From a bacterium (lineage in GTDB: Bacteria; Electryoneota; RPQS01): a stretch of DNA of 8,411 bases. Location of the stretch: positions 1-8,411 of the forward strand of contig JAQTRJ010000018.1 of assembly GCA_028711875.1 (NCBI GenBank), given 5' to 3'. This document shows positions 1 through 5,972 of the stretch, in pieces (position 1 is the stretch's first letter; each line of letters begins with the position of its first letter). Under the pieces are notes generated by a model. The model was given only the letters and a program-made list of their open reading frames with translations, made no database searches and was not told the DNA's origin. Position numbers and translations under genes: made by a program.

Positions 1-1256
1 GTGCGGAATTTATTGAAGAACGGCAGCACATTGAAGAACAGCGCGTAAAAGGCCTCGAAGTGTCTGCCGAACGAGAGCAGAATGGAGAAAACGGACACGA
101 CGCAGAGCGACCAGAAAAGGCGGTCTTTCTTGCCCCAAAAGGCGAGGACGGCGAACAGCAGCGGCACGACGCCGAAATAGAAGCTCGACGAAGTGAACGG
201 CATCTCGCCCCAGTAGTAGGGCGATTTCAGTCCGAACCACGACGGGACGACGAAGGTAATCAGTTCGGAAGGCGCGAACGACCACATGGTGGCGTCGGCG
301 AGCGAATAGCCCGCTTGACCGCCGGTGGCGAGCGCCGGGCCGAGGCCGCGAATGGAGAAGCCGAGATATTTCATCAGCGGCACGTACCAGACCGCGCCCA
401 CGGCGAAGCCAAGCACCAGCGCCAGGGCGATGAACGCGGCGGGCTTCAGCACCAACGCGGACGGACGGCTGCGCAGTTCGGAAATCGCCCAGACGAGATA
501 AACAAGCCCGACCATGACGAAGCTGTAGAAGAGAATCTGAGTATGGCCGCCCATGGCGATCTGCCAGCCGAAGGCCAGGGCGAGGAGCGCAAAGTCGTAG
601 AGACGCCGCTTGGTCATCACGTTCCACGCGCAGAGCAGAATCAGCGGCATGTAGATGTAGGTGAGGAGTTTTCCGCCGTGCGCGGCGGTGGCCAGAGAAA
701 TCAGATAGGGATTCCAGGCCATAAGCAGCGCGGCGAAAGCGGCGATCCAGGCGTTGAAACCGAGCCGGCGCATGAGCAGAAACATGAGCAGGCCGCCGAA
801 CAGCAGGAAGGTGATCAGCGGGCGGGCATAGTCGGAGCGGTCGTTTCCGAAACCGAGAAAAGCGATATTGACGGATATCCATTCCGCCCAGTAGCGCGGC
901 GAGAGGTATTTGTAGGCAAGCGAATAGGGCAGTCCGATCTCCCAGTAATTGAAATATTGGCCGGCGGCCAGTCCGGGAAATCCGCCGAACAGGTAGGGAT
1001 CCCACAGGGGATAGTCGCGGACTTTGGCTTCTTCTTCGGCGAACTTGGCCGTGGCGGCGGCGGCTTCGGAGTCGTCGCCGCGCGAAAAGCTCTTGCCGTG
1101 CAGGGGGATTTCGTGGAAAAGAATGAACACGGCCAGAAAGATGCCGAGGCCGGCCAGCAGATCCGTCTGCCAGAGTTTCAGTCCGGGTTTCGTTTCGGTC
1201 TTCGCCGGCGCGGCCGCGGCGATCCGCGTGTGTCCCTTCGCTTTCTTGGCGGTCAA
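1..1256 (-). CDS. YfhO-family multi-pass membrane protein, likely GT-C glycosyltransferase (3' end cut by window)
   Basis: This is a large hydrophobic protein; 418 codons are visible and the frame stays open at the window edge. A short Ala/Lys-rich cytoplasmic tail (about residues 1-28) precedes a first membrane segment (about 33-48). A loop follows with G60-D61-D62 and W85-D-P-Y-L-F-G-G-F-P94, then further membrane segments (about 147-162, 169-190, 200-211 and onward). The visible part ends in FFNKFR, and the GGFP loop plus NKFR are typical of YfhO proteins (Pfam YfhO). In Bacillus subtilis, YfhO is the GT-C type enzyme that adds sugar to lipoteichoic acid outside the membrane. The start is inferred to be TTG at 1254-1256, because GAGGA sits 4 nt upstream and no in-frame ATG occurs before residue 158. 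It follows lptA by 14 nt, so it is probably co-transcribed. A role in decorating LPS or another surface glycan is inference; the family call is fairly sure. Confidence 0.82.
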   Translation of the reverse strand, partial: MTAKKAKGHTRIAAAAPAKTETKPGLKLWQTDLLAGLGIFLAVFILFHEIPLHGKSFSRGDDSEAAAATAKFAEEEAKVRDYPLWDPYLFGGFPGLAAGQYFNYWEIGLPYSLAYKYLSPRYWAEWISVNIAFLGFGNDRSDYARPLITFLLFGGLLMFLLMRRLGFNAWIAAFAALLMAWNPYLISLATAAHGGKLLTYIYMPLILLCAWNVMTKRRLYDFALLALAFGWQIAMGGHTQILFYSFVMVGLVYLVWAISELRSRPSALVLKPAAFIALALVLGFAVGAVWYVPLMKYLGFSIRGLGPALATGGQAGYSLADATMWSFAPSELITFVVPSWFGLKSPYYWGEMPFTSSSFYFGVVPLLFAVLAFWGKKDRLFWSLCVVSVFSILLSFGRHFEAFYALFFNVLPFFNKFR

Positions 1257-1260
1257 GGTG

Positions 1261-1265
1261 TCCTC
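1261..1265 (-). promoter_or_regulatory. Ribosome binding site deciding the TTG start of the YfhO-like gene
   Basis: Read on the minus strand, GAGGA is followed by CACC and then TTG at 1256-1254. No in-frame ATG lies nearby, so this site is the main reason for choosing TTG. It sits just after the lptA stop codon at 1271-1273. Confidence 0.6.
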
Positions 1266-1270
1266 GACGG

Positions 1271-2440
1271 TTAAGGTTTGCGCGCGCTGTCGGCGGGAGC
1301 GGCGACGAGACGCTGGGGCGTATAGGTTCCCTGCGTTCCGCCTTCTACGCGGATGCGCGACATTTTCCGGTCGTCGAAATAGATATACAGACGGTCGCCC
1401 GAGGTGACGTTGAGGCCGGTCTTTTGGCCTTGATCGCGCACGTAATAGGTGGCGATGGCGTTGTCTTCGATCAGCGATTCGGTGACGGCGCCGTCGGTCA
1501 TCCAGAGCGTCATGCGCTGCCCCTCCATGCGATTGAGCGGTTCGGCGAACCCGCTGTCGGCGGGGCTGGTCGTGATGGCGTGGCCGATAATCTCGACGTG
1601 GGCCAGTTTTTCCTCTTCGAAATAGAGCTTGAGAGTATCGCCCTCGGTGCGGCTGTCGCCGCGTTCGGCTTCGGGCGAACCGACCAGAATTGCCGCGCGC
1701 ATGTCGGTGAAATAGTCGAGCGACTCGCCGCTGGCGACGAGGCTGTCGCGTTCGACGCGGACGTGGCCCGAGGCGCGGACGAGTTTGCGGTCGGCGAACG
1801 TTTCGATGGTGTCGGCGGACACGACGGTGAGGGTGCGCAGCAGCGAATCGGTCTCGGTGAGCACGGGATTGCCGGTCATGCGGCCGTAGCGGCGGTCGTG
1901 ATCGAGATAACCGATCTGTCCGGTGAGAAGCAGGCGGCGATTGCGTTCGCGGATGCGGACGTCGTCGAACAGATAGGCTTGCGCGGACTGTTCGCGGTAG
2001 CGGGCGCGCTTGGCGGTGGCCGACAGAGTGTCCGACTGATAGATGCGGACGCGCTGGGTCGCGTCAATCTCTTCGGTGATTTCGTTGTAGATGACGCGGT
2101 CGGCGAGCAGGACGCGATAGGGATCGCGAATCTCGACGTTGCCCAGAAAGGTCGTGAGTCCCGAGTCGGGATATTGCAGCGCGTTCTCGCAGGTCAGATT
2201 GAGACTGTCCTTGGTCATGATCACGCTGCCGCGCAGCTCGCGGCAGACCACGCCGTCTTGTTCGGTGACGACCAGCGATTTGGCTCGGATGTCCACGGGC
2301 GTGCGCGACTGAGCGAACAGGACGGCGGCGAGGGCGAGGACGGCGAGTCCGCAAGACAGCGCGCGCATGGTTGCCCGTTTCCGGATGCCGGGCGGGCGCA
2401 AGCGGCCGCCGCGGCAGGACATTTTTTCGAGACCCGGCAT
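1271..2440 (-). CDS. lptA: LptA/OstA-like LPS transport periplasmic protein, long form
   Basis: The 389-residue product consists mostly of short beta-strand repeats of the OstA/LptA type, from about residue 48 to 375 (for example a GNVEIRD strand near residue 100, plus ASGHVRVERD and RMSRIRVEGG). LptA forms the beta-taco bridge that carries LPS across the periplasm from LptC to the outer-membrane LptD. E. coli LptA has about 185 residues, so this protein is about twice as long. The ATG at 2438-2440 overlaps the lptC stop by one base (TGATG), and GGAG lies 10 nt upstream. However, a normal signal peptide (MRALSCGLAVLALAAVLFA) begins at Met25, ATG at 2366-2368, which may be the true start. Both fit an exported protein. 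The C-terminal 15 residues are low complexity. Close relatives are usually annotated as OstA-like or LptA; calling it lptA rests on domain type plus the adjacent lptC. Confidence 0.85.
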   Translation of the reverse strand: MPGLEKMSCRGGRLRPPGIRKRATMRALSCGLAVLALAAVLFAQSRTPVDIRAKSLVVTEQDGVVCRELRGSVIMTKDSLNLTCENALQYPDSGLTTFLGNVEIRDPYRVLLADRVIYNEITEEIDATQRVRIYQSDTLSATAKRARYREQSAQAYLFDDVRIRERNRRLLLTGQIGYLDHDRRYGRMTGNPVLTETDSLLRTLTVVSADTIETFADRKLVRASGHVRVERDSLVASGESLDYFTDMRAAILVGSPEAERGDSRTEGDTLKLYFEEEKLAHVEIIGHAITTSPADSGFAEPLNRMEGQRMTLWMTDGAVTESLIEDNAIATYYVRDQGQKTGLNVTSGDRLYIYFDDRKMSRIRVEGGTQGTYTPQRLVAAPADSARKP

Positions 2441-3048
2441 CAGAGGGAATCTCCGGAAGCGGCCGCGGAATCGGGAGCGGGGGCAATTTCCACGCCGGGA
2501 CGCGCGCGGCGTTCGCGCTCGCGGTAGCTGCTGCCGACGGGATTGTCCACGTGCCAGTTGCGCAGATGTTCGTCGGAGACGAACCCGGTGCCGAAAATGG
2601 TGTCGCTGCGCGTGGAGAGTTTCACGTTCACGTTGGAACGCACCTGCCGCGACTTGTTGTCCCAGCGCAGTTCAGTGGTTTCCAGCCTGTCGCCGCTGTC
2701 GGAGCGCGCGATCACGTTGCCCATCGCAACCATATCCTTGCGGAGTTCGTCGGTGCGGCCGGAATCGGCCCACAGCGTGGAGGTGTGCTGGCCGTCGTCC
2801 CCGAAGAAATCCATGACCACACCGCTGTCGAGGAGCACCTGCGAGGTGCGTTCGAATTTGCGGATGCGGCCGGCTTGCAGCACGGCGCTGACGCGCTCCT
2901 GCTCGTAGAAGGTGATGGTCGCGTCGAACAGCTCCTGCTGCGGACGTTCGCCGCCGGCGGGCGGCGGATTGGTGGACTCGCCGATGCGGGCGCAGCCGGC
3001 GAGTCCTGCGAGCGCGAGGAACGCCGCTGCAAACGGCCAGCGTCTCAC
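2440..3048 (-). CDS. lptC: LptC, LPS export periplasmic protein, predicted lipoprotein
   Basis: The 202-residue product matches the LptC type. LptC docks on the inner-membrane LptBFG transporter and passes LPS to LptA. The N-terminus is a lipoprotein signal: basic MRR, a hydrophobic core, then lipobox L16-A17-G18-C19. This differs from E. coli LptC, which has an uncleaved transmembrane anchor. The beta-rich LptC domain covers about residues 45-170 (the MDFFGDDG, LRWDNKSRQVRSN and GTGFVSDEHLRNW segments are typical). A Pro/Ala/Ser/Asp-rich tail fills about 176-202. The start is GTG at 3046-3048, sharing GTGA with the kdsD stop codon, so translation is probably coupled. Position between kdsD and lptA supports the assignment strongly. 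Confidence 0.88.
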   Translation of the reverse strand: MRRWPFAAAFLALAGLAGCARIGESTNPPPAGGERPQQELFDATITFYEQERVSAVLQAGRIRKFERTSQVLLDSGVVMDFFGDDGQHTSTLWADSGRTDELRKDMVAMGNVIARSDSGDRLETTELRWDNKSRQVRSNVNVKLSTRSDTIFGTGFVSDEHLRNWHVDNPVGSSYRERERRARPGVEIAPAPDSAAASGDSL

Positions 3049-4049
3049 CGTCCGATCCCCGACTTGAGCAGGTCATGAAGATGCACGATGCCGACGAGTT
3101 TGCCGTCGCCGCTGACCACCGGCATGACCAGAATATTGTAGGTTTCCATGAGATTGATCGCGCGGGTGACCAGAGCGGTCGGTTCGACGGATTTGGGATG
3201 GAGCGTGGCGACGTCGGCGGCGGTGAGGTCTTGCAGACGGTCGCCGCGCTCGAACGTGCGGCGCAGGTCGCCGTCGGTGAAGATGCCGAGCAGCTCTCCC
3301 GACTCGCTGACTACGCAGGCGGCGCCGAGCCGTTTGCGCGTCATCTCCATGACCACGTCGCGGATCGGGACGTGGGGCGCGACGACGGGGATGTCGGCAT
3401 CGGTGTGCATGACCTCCTGCACGCGCTTGGTGAGCCGCCGGCCGAGCGCGCCGCCGGGATGGAGAAAGGCGAAATCCTCGGGGCGGAAATGCTTTTCAGT
3501 AAGCAGCGCGACGGCCAGCGCGTCGCCCATGGCCAGCGCGGCGGTGGTGGACGCGGTGGGCGCAAGATCGAGGGGACAGCCCTCTTCGGCGACCGACACG
3601 TCGAGACTGACATCGCATTTCTCGGCGATCGAGCTGTGCAGATTGCCGAGCACTCCGACGACGGGAACGCTCATCAGTTTGAAATAGGGAATCACGCTCA
3701 GCAACTCGACCGTTTCGCCGCTCTTGGAGAGCAGAATCACGCCGTCCTGCCGGGTGACCATGCCGAGATCGCCGTGCAGGGCTTCGGTCGGATGCAAGAA
3801 ATCCGACGGCGTGCCGGTCGAGGCGAGCGTCGCGGAGATTTTTTTCGCGATATGGCCGGACTTGCCCATTCCGGTCACGATCACGCGGCCTTTGACATTA
3901 ATGAGCAAGTCGAGGGCGCGGGTGAACGATTCGTCGAGACGGTCGGACAACGTGCCCACCGCCGACGCTTCGATTTGAAGAAGGCGGCGGGCGATGGCAA
4001 GCCCTTCGAGCCGCGCCGGTGACGAAGCCGCCGGATCAGTATTTGTCAT
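3045..4049 (-). CDS. kdsD: Arabinose-5-phosphate isomerase KdsD (SIS + two CBS domains)
   Basis: This 334-residue enzyme interconverts ribulose-5-phosphate and arabinose-5-phosphate, the first committed step to Kdo of lipid A-core LPS, in the cytoplasm. The SIS domain (about 30-200) carries T59-G-M-G-K-S-G65, STGTPSDFLHPTEALHGDLG (77-96), SKSGETVEL and HPGGALGR (197-204). Four residues align at a constant +4 offset with the catalytic residues of E. coli KdsD (K59, E111, E152, H193): K63, E115, E156 and H197. Two CBS domains follow (about 208-330), with the GIFTDGDLRR and GIVHLHDLLKSG signatures. Length is normal for the family (E. coli 328). D83 replaces a residue that is Phe in E. coli. The ATG lies 9 nt after GGAGG (4059-4063), and the start overlaps the kdsC end by 14 nt. 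KpsF/GutQ paralogues share this architecture, but the LPS context favours KdsD. Confidence 0.96.
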   Translation of the reverse strand: MTNTDPAASSPARLEGLAIARRLLQIEASAVGTLSDRLDESFTRALDLLINVKGRVIVTGMGKSGHIAKKISATLASTGTPSDFLHPTEALHGDLGMVTRQDGVILLSKSGETVELLSVIPYFKLMSVPVVGVLGNLHSSIAEKCDVSLDVSVAEEGCPLDLAPTASTTAALAMGDALAVALLTEKHFRPEDFAFLHPGGALGRRLTKRVQEVMHTDADIPVVAPHVPIRDVVMEMTRKRLGAACVVSESGELLGIFTDGDLRRTFERGDRLQDLTAADVATLHPKSVEPTALVTRAINLMETYNILVMPVVSGDGKLVGIVHLHDLLKSGIGR

Positions 4050-4590
4050 GCAGCATATCCTCCAAAGCGGAATCCCATTGACCGGTGGCGGCGAGCCAGA
4101 GATCGAGGAACTGGCGCACCGCGCCGCCTCCGCCGGGGTAATCGAGAACGATGTCCACGCGGGCGAGCACCGCCGGATGCGCGTCTTTGGGCGCGGCGGA
4201 GATTCCGGCGCGGGCGATCAGGGACAGATCAATAACGTCGTCGCCGATGTAGGCTACGGCCGATGACGGCAGGCCTATGCGCCGGAGGATATCCTCGAAC
4301 ACCGGGATTTTATGGGGGACGCCGAGGTGGATTTCATCCATCCCGAGGTCCTGACAGCGCAGGCGGGTGCCGGGGGAATTGCGGCCGGAGATCACGCCGG
4401 TGCGCAGACCGTAATTGCGCATCCAGAAGAGGCTGAGGCCGTCGCGGGTCGAGAAGGATTTGATTTCGATGCCTTCGTCACTGAGATAAATCAGTCCGTT
4501 GGTTAGAACGCCGTCCACATCGAGCAGCAGCAGGCGGATATCGGCCAGCTTTCGACGCAGATCGTGAGGTAGGTCGTCGAGATTTTTCAC
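4036..4590 (-). CDS. kdsC: 3-deoxy-manno-octulosonate-8-phosphate phosphatase KdsC
   Basis: This 184-residue cap-less HAD phosphatase hydrolyses Kdo-8-phosphate to Kdo and phosphate. HAD motif I is D24-V-D26-G-V-L-T (D24 nucleophile, D26 acid/base). Motif II is S68 in ISGR. Motif III is K94. Motif IV is G116-D-D-V-I-D121, which binds Mg2+. The C-terminal PGGGGAVRQ matches the KdsC GGxGAVRE signature with Glu changed to Gln. E. coli KdsC has 188 residues, so length is normal. The start is GTG at 4588-4590; AGGGA (4596-4600) lies 5 nt upstream. It is the first gene of the operon, about 50 nt downstream of a good promoter. YrbI-type phosphatases of CMP-sialic acid-like pathways are close relatives, but adjacency to kdsD supports KdsC. 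Confidence 0.95.
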   Translation of the reverse strand: MKNLDDLPHDLRRKLADIRLLLLDVDGVLTNGLIYLSDEGIEIKSFSTRDGLSLFWMRNYGLRTGVISGRNSPGTRLRCQDLGMDEIHLGVPHKIPVFEDILRRIGLPSSAVAYIGDDVIDLSLIARAGISAAPKDAHPAVLARVDIVLDYPGGGGAVRQFLDLWLAATGQWDSALEDMLHDKY

Positions 4591-4643
4591 GGAAATCCCT
4601 GAAAATGCAATCGCCTCTCGATGGAGGGGTACACTTTTTGCTT

Positions 4644-4671
4644 GTTATAGCTAAAGATAAGGCATAGTCAA
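4644..4671 (-). promoter_or_regulatory. Sigma70-type promoter of the kds-lpt operon
   Basis: On the minus strand, TTGACT (4671-4666, 5/6 match to TTGACA) is separated by 16 bp from TATAAC (4649-4644, 5/6 match to TATAAT). Transcription would start near 4637, giving a leader of about 45 nt before the kdsC GTG. The local sequence is AT-richer than its surroundings, as expected for a promoter. Position, orientation and consensus quality agree; activity is inferred. Confidence 0.7.
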
Positions 4672-4721
4672 CGGAAAGTCAAGAGCTTGTGAGAGTGGGA
4701 CGTGACAATGCCGGTGAAGTA

Positions 4722-4734
4722 TAACAATTTGTGA
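4722..4734. promoter_or_regulatory. Imperfect palindrome, possible operator
   Basis: TAACAA-T-TTGTGA reads as an inverted repeat with 5 of 6 arm positions matching. A second TTGTGA copy lies at 4687-4692, 42 bp away, about four helical turns. Its position upstream of the kds-lpt promoter would suit a regulator, but such short repeats also arise by chance in AT-rich DNA. Confidence 0.2.
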
Positions 4735-4754
4735 CCACACGTTTTGCGCATGAA

Positions 4755-4792
4755 GACACCGTGGACTTGCCGGTGTCGCGTAAGAAACACCG
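4755..4792 (+). other. Alternative hairpin set (ACACCG - CGGTGT - ACACCG)
   Basis: GACACCG (4755-4761) pairs perfectly with CGGTGTC (4771-4777) across a 9-nt loop. The same CGGTGT (4771-4776) can instead pair with a second ACACCG (4787-4792) across a 10-nt loop. The two stems exclude each other. Neither is followed by a T-run on either strand, so it is not a standard terminator. It lies 130-165 bp upstream of the gene at 4922. Confidence 0.35.
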
Positions 4793-4921
4793 CACGAAAA
4801 AGGGGAGAAGTAGACGGTGGACAGGGGACAACCCTGATTGTTTGCCGAAGCGGAGCCGGACTGTGGACTCCAAGCGTAGGTTTTGCCTTGATTTTGTGGC
4901 GCGCGACCATTACTTTACGGT

Positions 4922-5920
4922 ATGGGTCGGAAACAGTTTTTCAAGATGCTCCTGACAGCGGTCGCGCTGACCAGCCTATGCTGTCTTCTCCGGCAAGGAA
5001 TGGCGGGCGAGCGCGCGCCGTTGCCGATCGAGATCGTGAGCCTTGCAGAAGCCCGCAACAGTCTCGATCAGGCCACAGACACGCTCCGGCACGATGACAA
5101 CAGCCCGACCTACGCGTTCCGCTTTCCCGATGCGTACGGCGATGACTGGCGCAATCAGAGGTTTATCGCGAACGAGGCGGTGACGATTCAGGGAGTGCTG
5201 TTCGCGTTTCCGACGCGCCATTTCGCGCAGTGGACGTCGGGCACGCCGGACTTGATCGTGCGGCTGTGGCCGATGGGCGAGGATTCGTTGCCGGTGGCGG
5301 GAGGCGAATGGCTGACGGACACGCTGGCGTTCGGCGAATGGTCGGCGCATGTGTTTGAACTCGACTCCGTCTGGACGGGCGACTCGACGCAGTTCGTGTA
5401 CGCGGACATTGCGGCGGCGAATGTGGAACTCGACAGCGGAGAGTGGTTTCACGCGGGCTACTCGGCGGCGCTCGACGCGGGCGACTCGCTGGCGATTCTG
5501 GCCGACGACGGAATTCCCGAGACGTCGTACGCGAGCGAGTGGTGGGACGGACGGTTTCTGAGAATGTGTGACGGCTGGCGGGGCGTGAATTTTTTCATCC
5601 GCGTGATCGTGCAGTCGGATACCGGACTTTATGCGCTACGTCCGGGGGGAATGGCGGAAAGTTTCTCGCTGTGCTCGGTGTATCCCAATCCGTTCAACGG
5701 CCGCGCGACGATCACCTTTGAGGCGGCAAGACCGGGAGCCGTCCGGATCAGTGTGTTCGATCTGCTCGGGCGGGAGCGGATGGTGGTACTCGATGCTCCG
5801 CATGTTTTCGGCGTGCAGAGAATGACTTTCGACGGAAGCTCGCTCGCTTCGGGAAAATATTTTGTGCGGATTTTGATGCCGGACAGCAGATACACGGTGC
5901 CGGTGGTGTTGGTGAAGTAG
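4922..5920 (+). CDS. Secreted T9SS cargo protein of unknown function
   Basis: This 332-residue protein has an N-terminal signal peptide (basic R3, K4, K8; hydrophobic 9-23; likely cleavage after A28 in GMA-GE). The central part (about 29-235) looks beta-rich with many Trp, Asp and Gly and ends in a GVNFFIRVIV strand. I do not recognise a named enzyme family, and it could be a jelly-roll-like binding domain. The last 85 residues are a T9SS type A sorting domain: Y254-P-N-P-F-N259, then ISVFDLLGRE, then SGKYFVRI and a final VPVVLVK. This sends the protein through the outer membrane by T9SS for release or surface attachment. An in-frame stop at 4889-4891 limits the start; ATG 4922 has no clear Shine-Dalgarno site, and Met9 (4946) is the alternative. 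Function is unknown; the secretion route is well supported. Confidence 0.85.
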   Translation: MGRKQFFKMLLTAVALTSLCCLLRQGMAGERAPLPIEIVSLAEARNSLDQATDTLRHDDNSPTYAFRFPDAYGDDWRNQRFIANEAVTIQGVLFAFPTRHFAQWTSGTPDLIVRLWPMGEDSLPVAGGEWLTDTLAFGEWSAHVFELDSVWTGDSTQFVYADIAAANVELDSGEWFHAGYSAALDAGDSLAILADDGIPETSYASEWWDGRFLRMCDGWRGVNFFIRVIVQSDTGLYALRPGGMAESFSLCSVYPNPFNGRATITFEAARPGAVRISVFDLLGRERMVVLDAPHVFGVQRMTFDGSSLASGKYFVRILMPDSRYTVPVVLVK

Positions 5921-5935
5921 AATTCCGCTCTTAGT

Positions 5936-5952
5936 CCCCCCGCAAGCAGGGG
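5936..5952 (+). other. Short C-run/G-run hairpin between two genes
   Basis: Six Cs (5936-5941), the loop GCAAGCA and GGGG (5949-5952) can form a 4-bp stem. It is followed by AAAATAAG rather than a T-run on the plus strand, and the minus strand has its T-run on the wrong side, so it is not a standard terminator. It lies in the 52-nt gap between the T9SS cargo gene and the PLP-enzyme gene. It may be chance or one copy of a dispersed repeat. Confidence 0.25.
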
Positions 5953-5962
5953 AAAATAAGAA

Positions 5963-5967
5963 AAGGA
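5963..5967 (+). promoter_or_regulatory. Ribosome binding site deciding the GTG start at 5973
   Basis: AAGGA is followed by 5 nt and then GTG at 5973-5975. The nearer ATG at 5968 directly abuts AAGGA and opens only a four-codon frame (ATG AAG TGG ACG TAA), so the GTG is the sensible start. Confidence 0.65.
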
Positions 5968-5972
5968 ATGAA

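Larger units (their letters stand above)
4591..4921. other. Divergent intergenic region, 331 bp, no gene seen
   Basis: This stretch separates the starts of two divergent units. It is less GC-rich than the genes, mainly from 4640 to 4760. It holds the kdsC promoter (4644-4671), an imperfect palindrome (4722-4734) and a set of complementary hexamers (4755-4792). A small stem CAGGG/CCCTG with a 5-nt loop lies at 4822-4836. Several short open frames exist here on both strands, but none has a convincing ribosome site or protein-like composition. No good plus-strand promoter for the gene at 4922 was identified. Confidence 0.6.

Noticed and set aside
10..1005. Minus-strand frame of 331 codons
   Set aside because: Arg-rich shadow in a different frame of the same strand as the YfhO-like gene; no domain features.
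60..1274. Long plus-strand open frame (404 codons) opposite the YfhO-like gene
   Set aside because: Composition is Arg/Glu/Gly-rich and low in hydrophobic structure, as expected for the antisense of a membrane protein in GC-rich DNA. The minus-strand frame gives a clear YfhO protein.
1424..2527. Plus-strand open frame (367 codons) opposite lptA
   Set aside because: Antisense of lptA; Gly/Ala/Asp-rich with no recognisable domain or ribosome site.
3075..4022. Plus-strand open frame (315 codons) opposite kdsD
   Set aside because: Antisense shadow; kdsD motifs and catalytic residues are unambiguous on the minus strand.
4761..4868. GTGGAC occurring three times (4761, 4817, 4863)
   Set aside because: A 6-mer with unequal spacing (56 and 46 bp) and no shared flanks; consistent with chance.
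4668..4910. 80-codon minus-strand frame in the intergenic region
   Set aside because: It ends within the -35 region of the kds-lpt promoter and has no protein-like signature.
4885..4916. TTGATT-17 bp-TACTTT as a plus-strand promoter
   Set aside because: The -10 match is only 3/6 and it abuts the ATG at 4922, leaving no leader.
4744..5097. Plus-strand frame running from the intergenic region into the T9SS cargo gene (117 codons)
   Set aside because: TTG start without a convincing ribosome site. It overlaps the cargo gene out of frame and becomes Arg-rich; coding is not credible.
4595..5920. Idea that the divergent LPS operon and T9SS cargo gene form one surface-anchoring system (cargo attached to A-LPS)
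   Set aside because: T9SS cargo anchoring to A-LPS is known in Porphyromonas, but kds-lpt genes are general housekeeping. Nothing in the window ties them specifically to this cargo.
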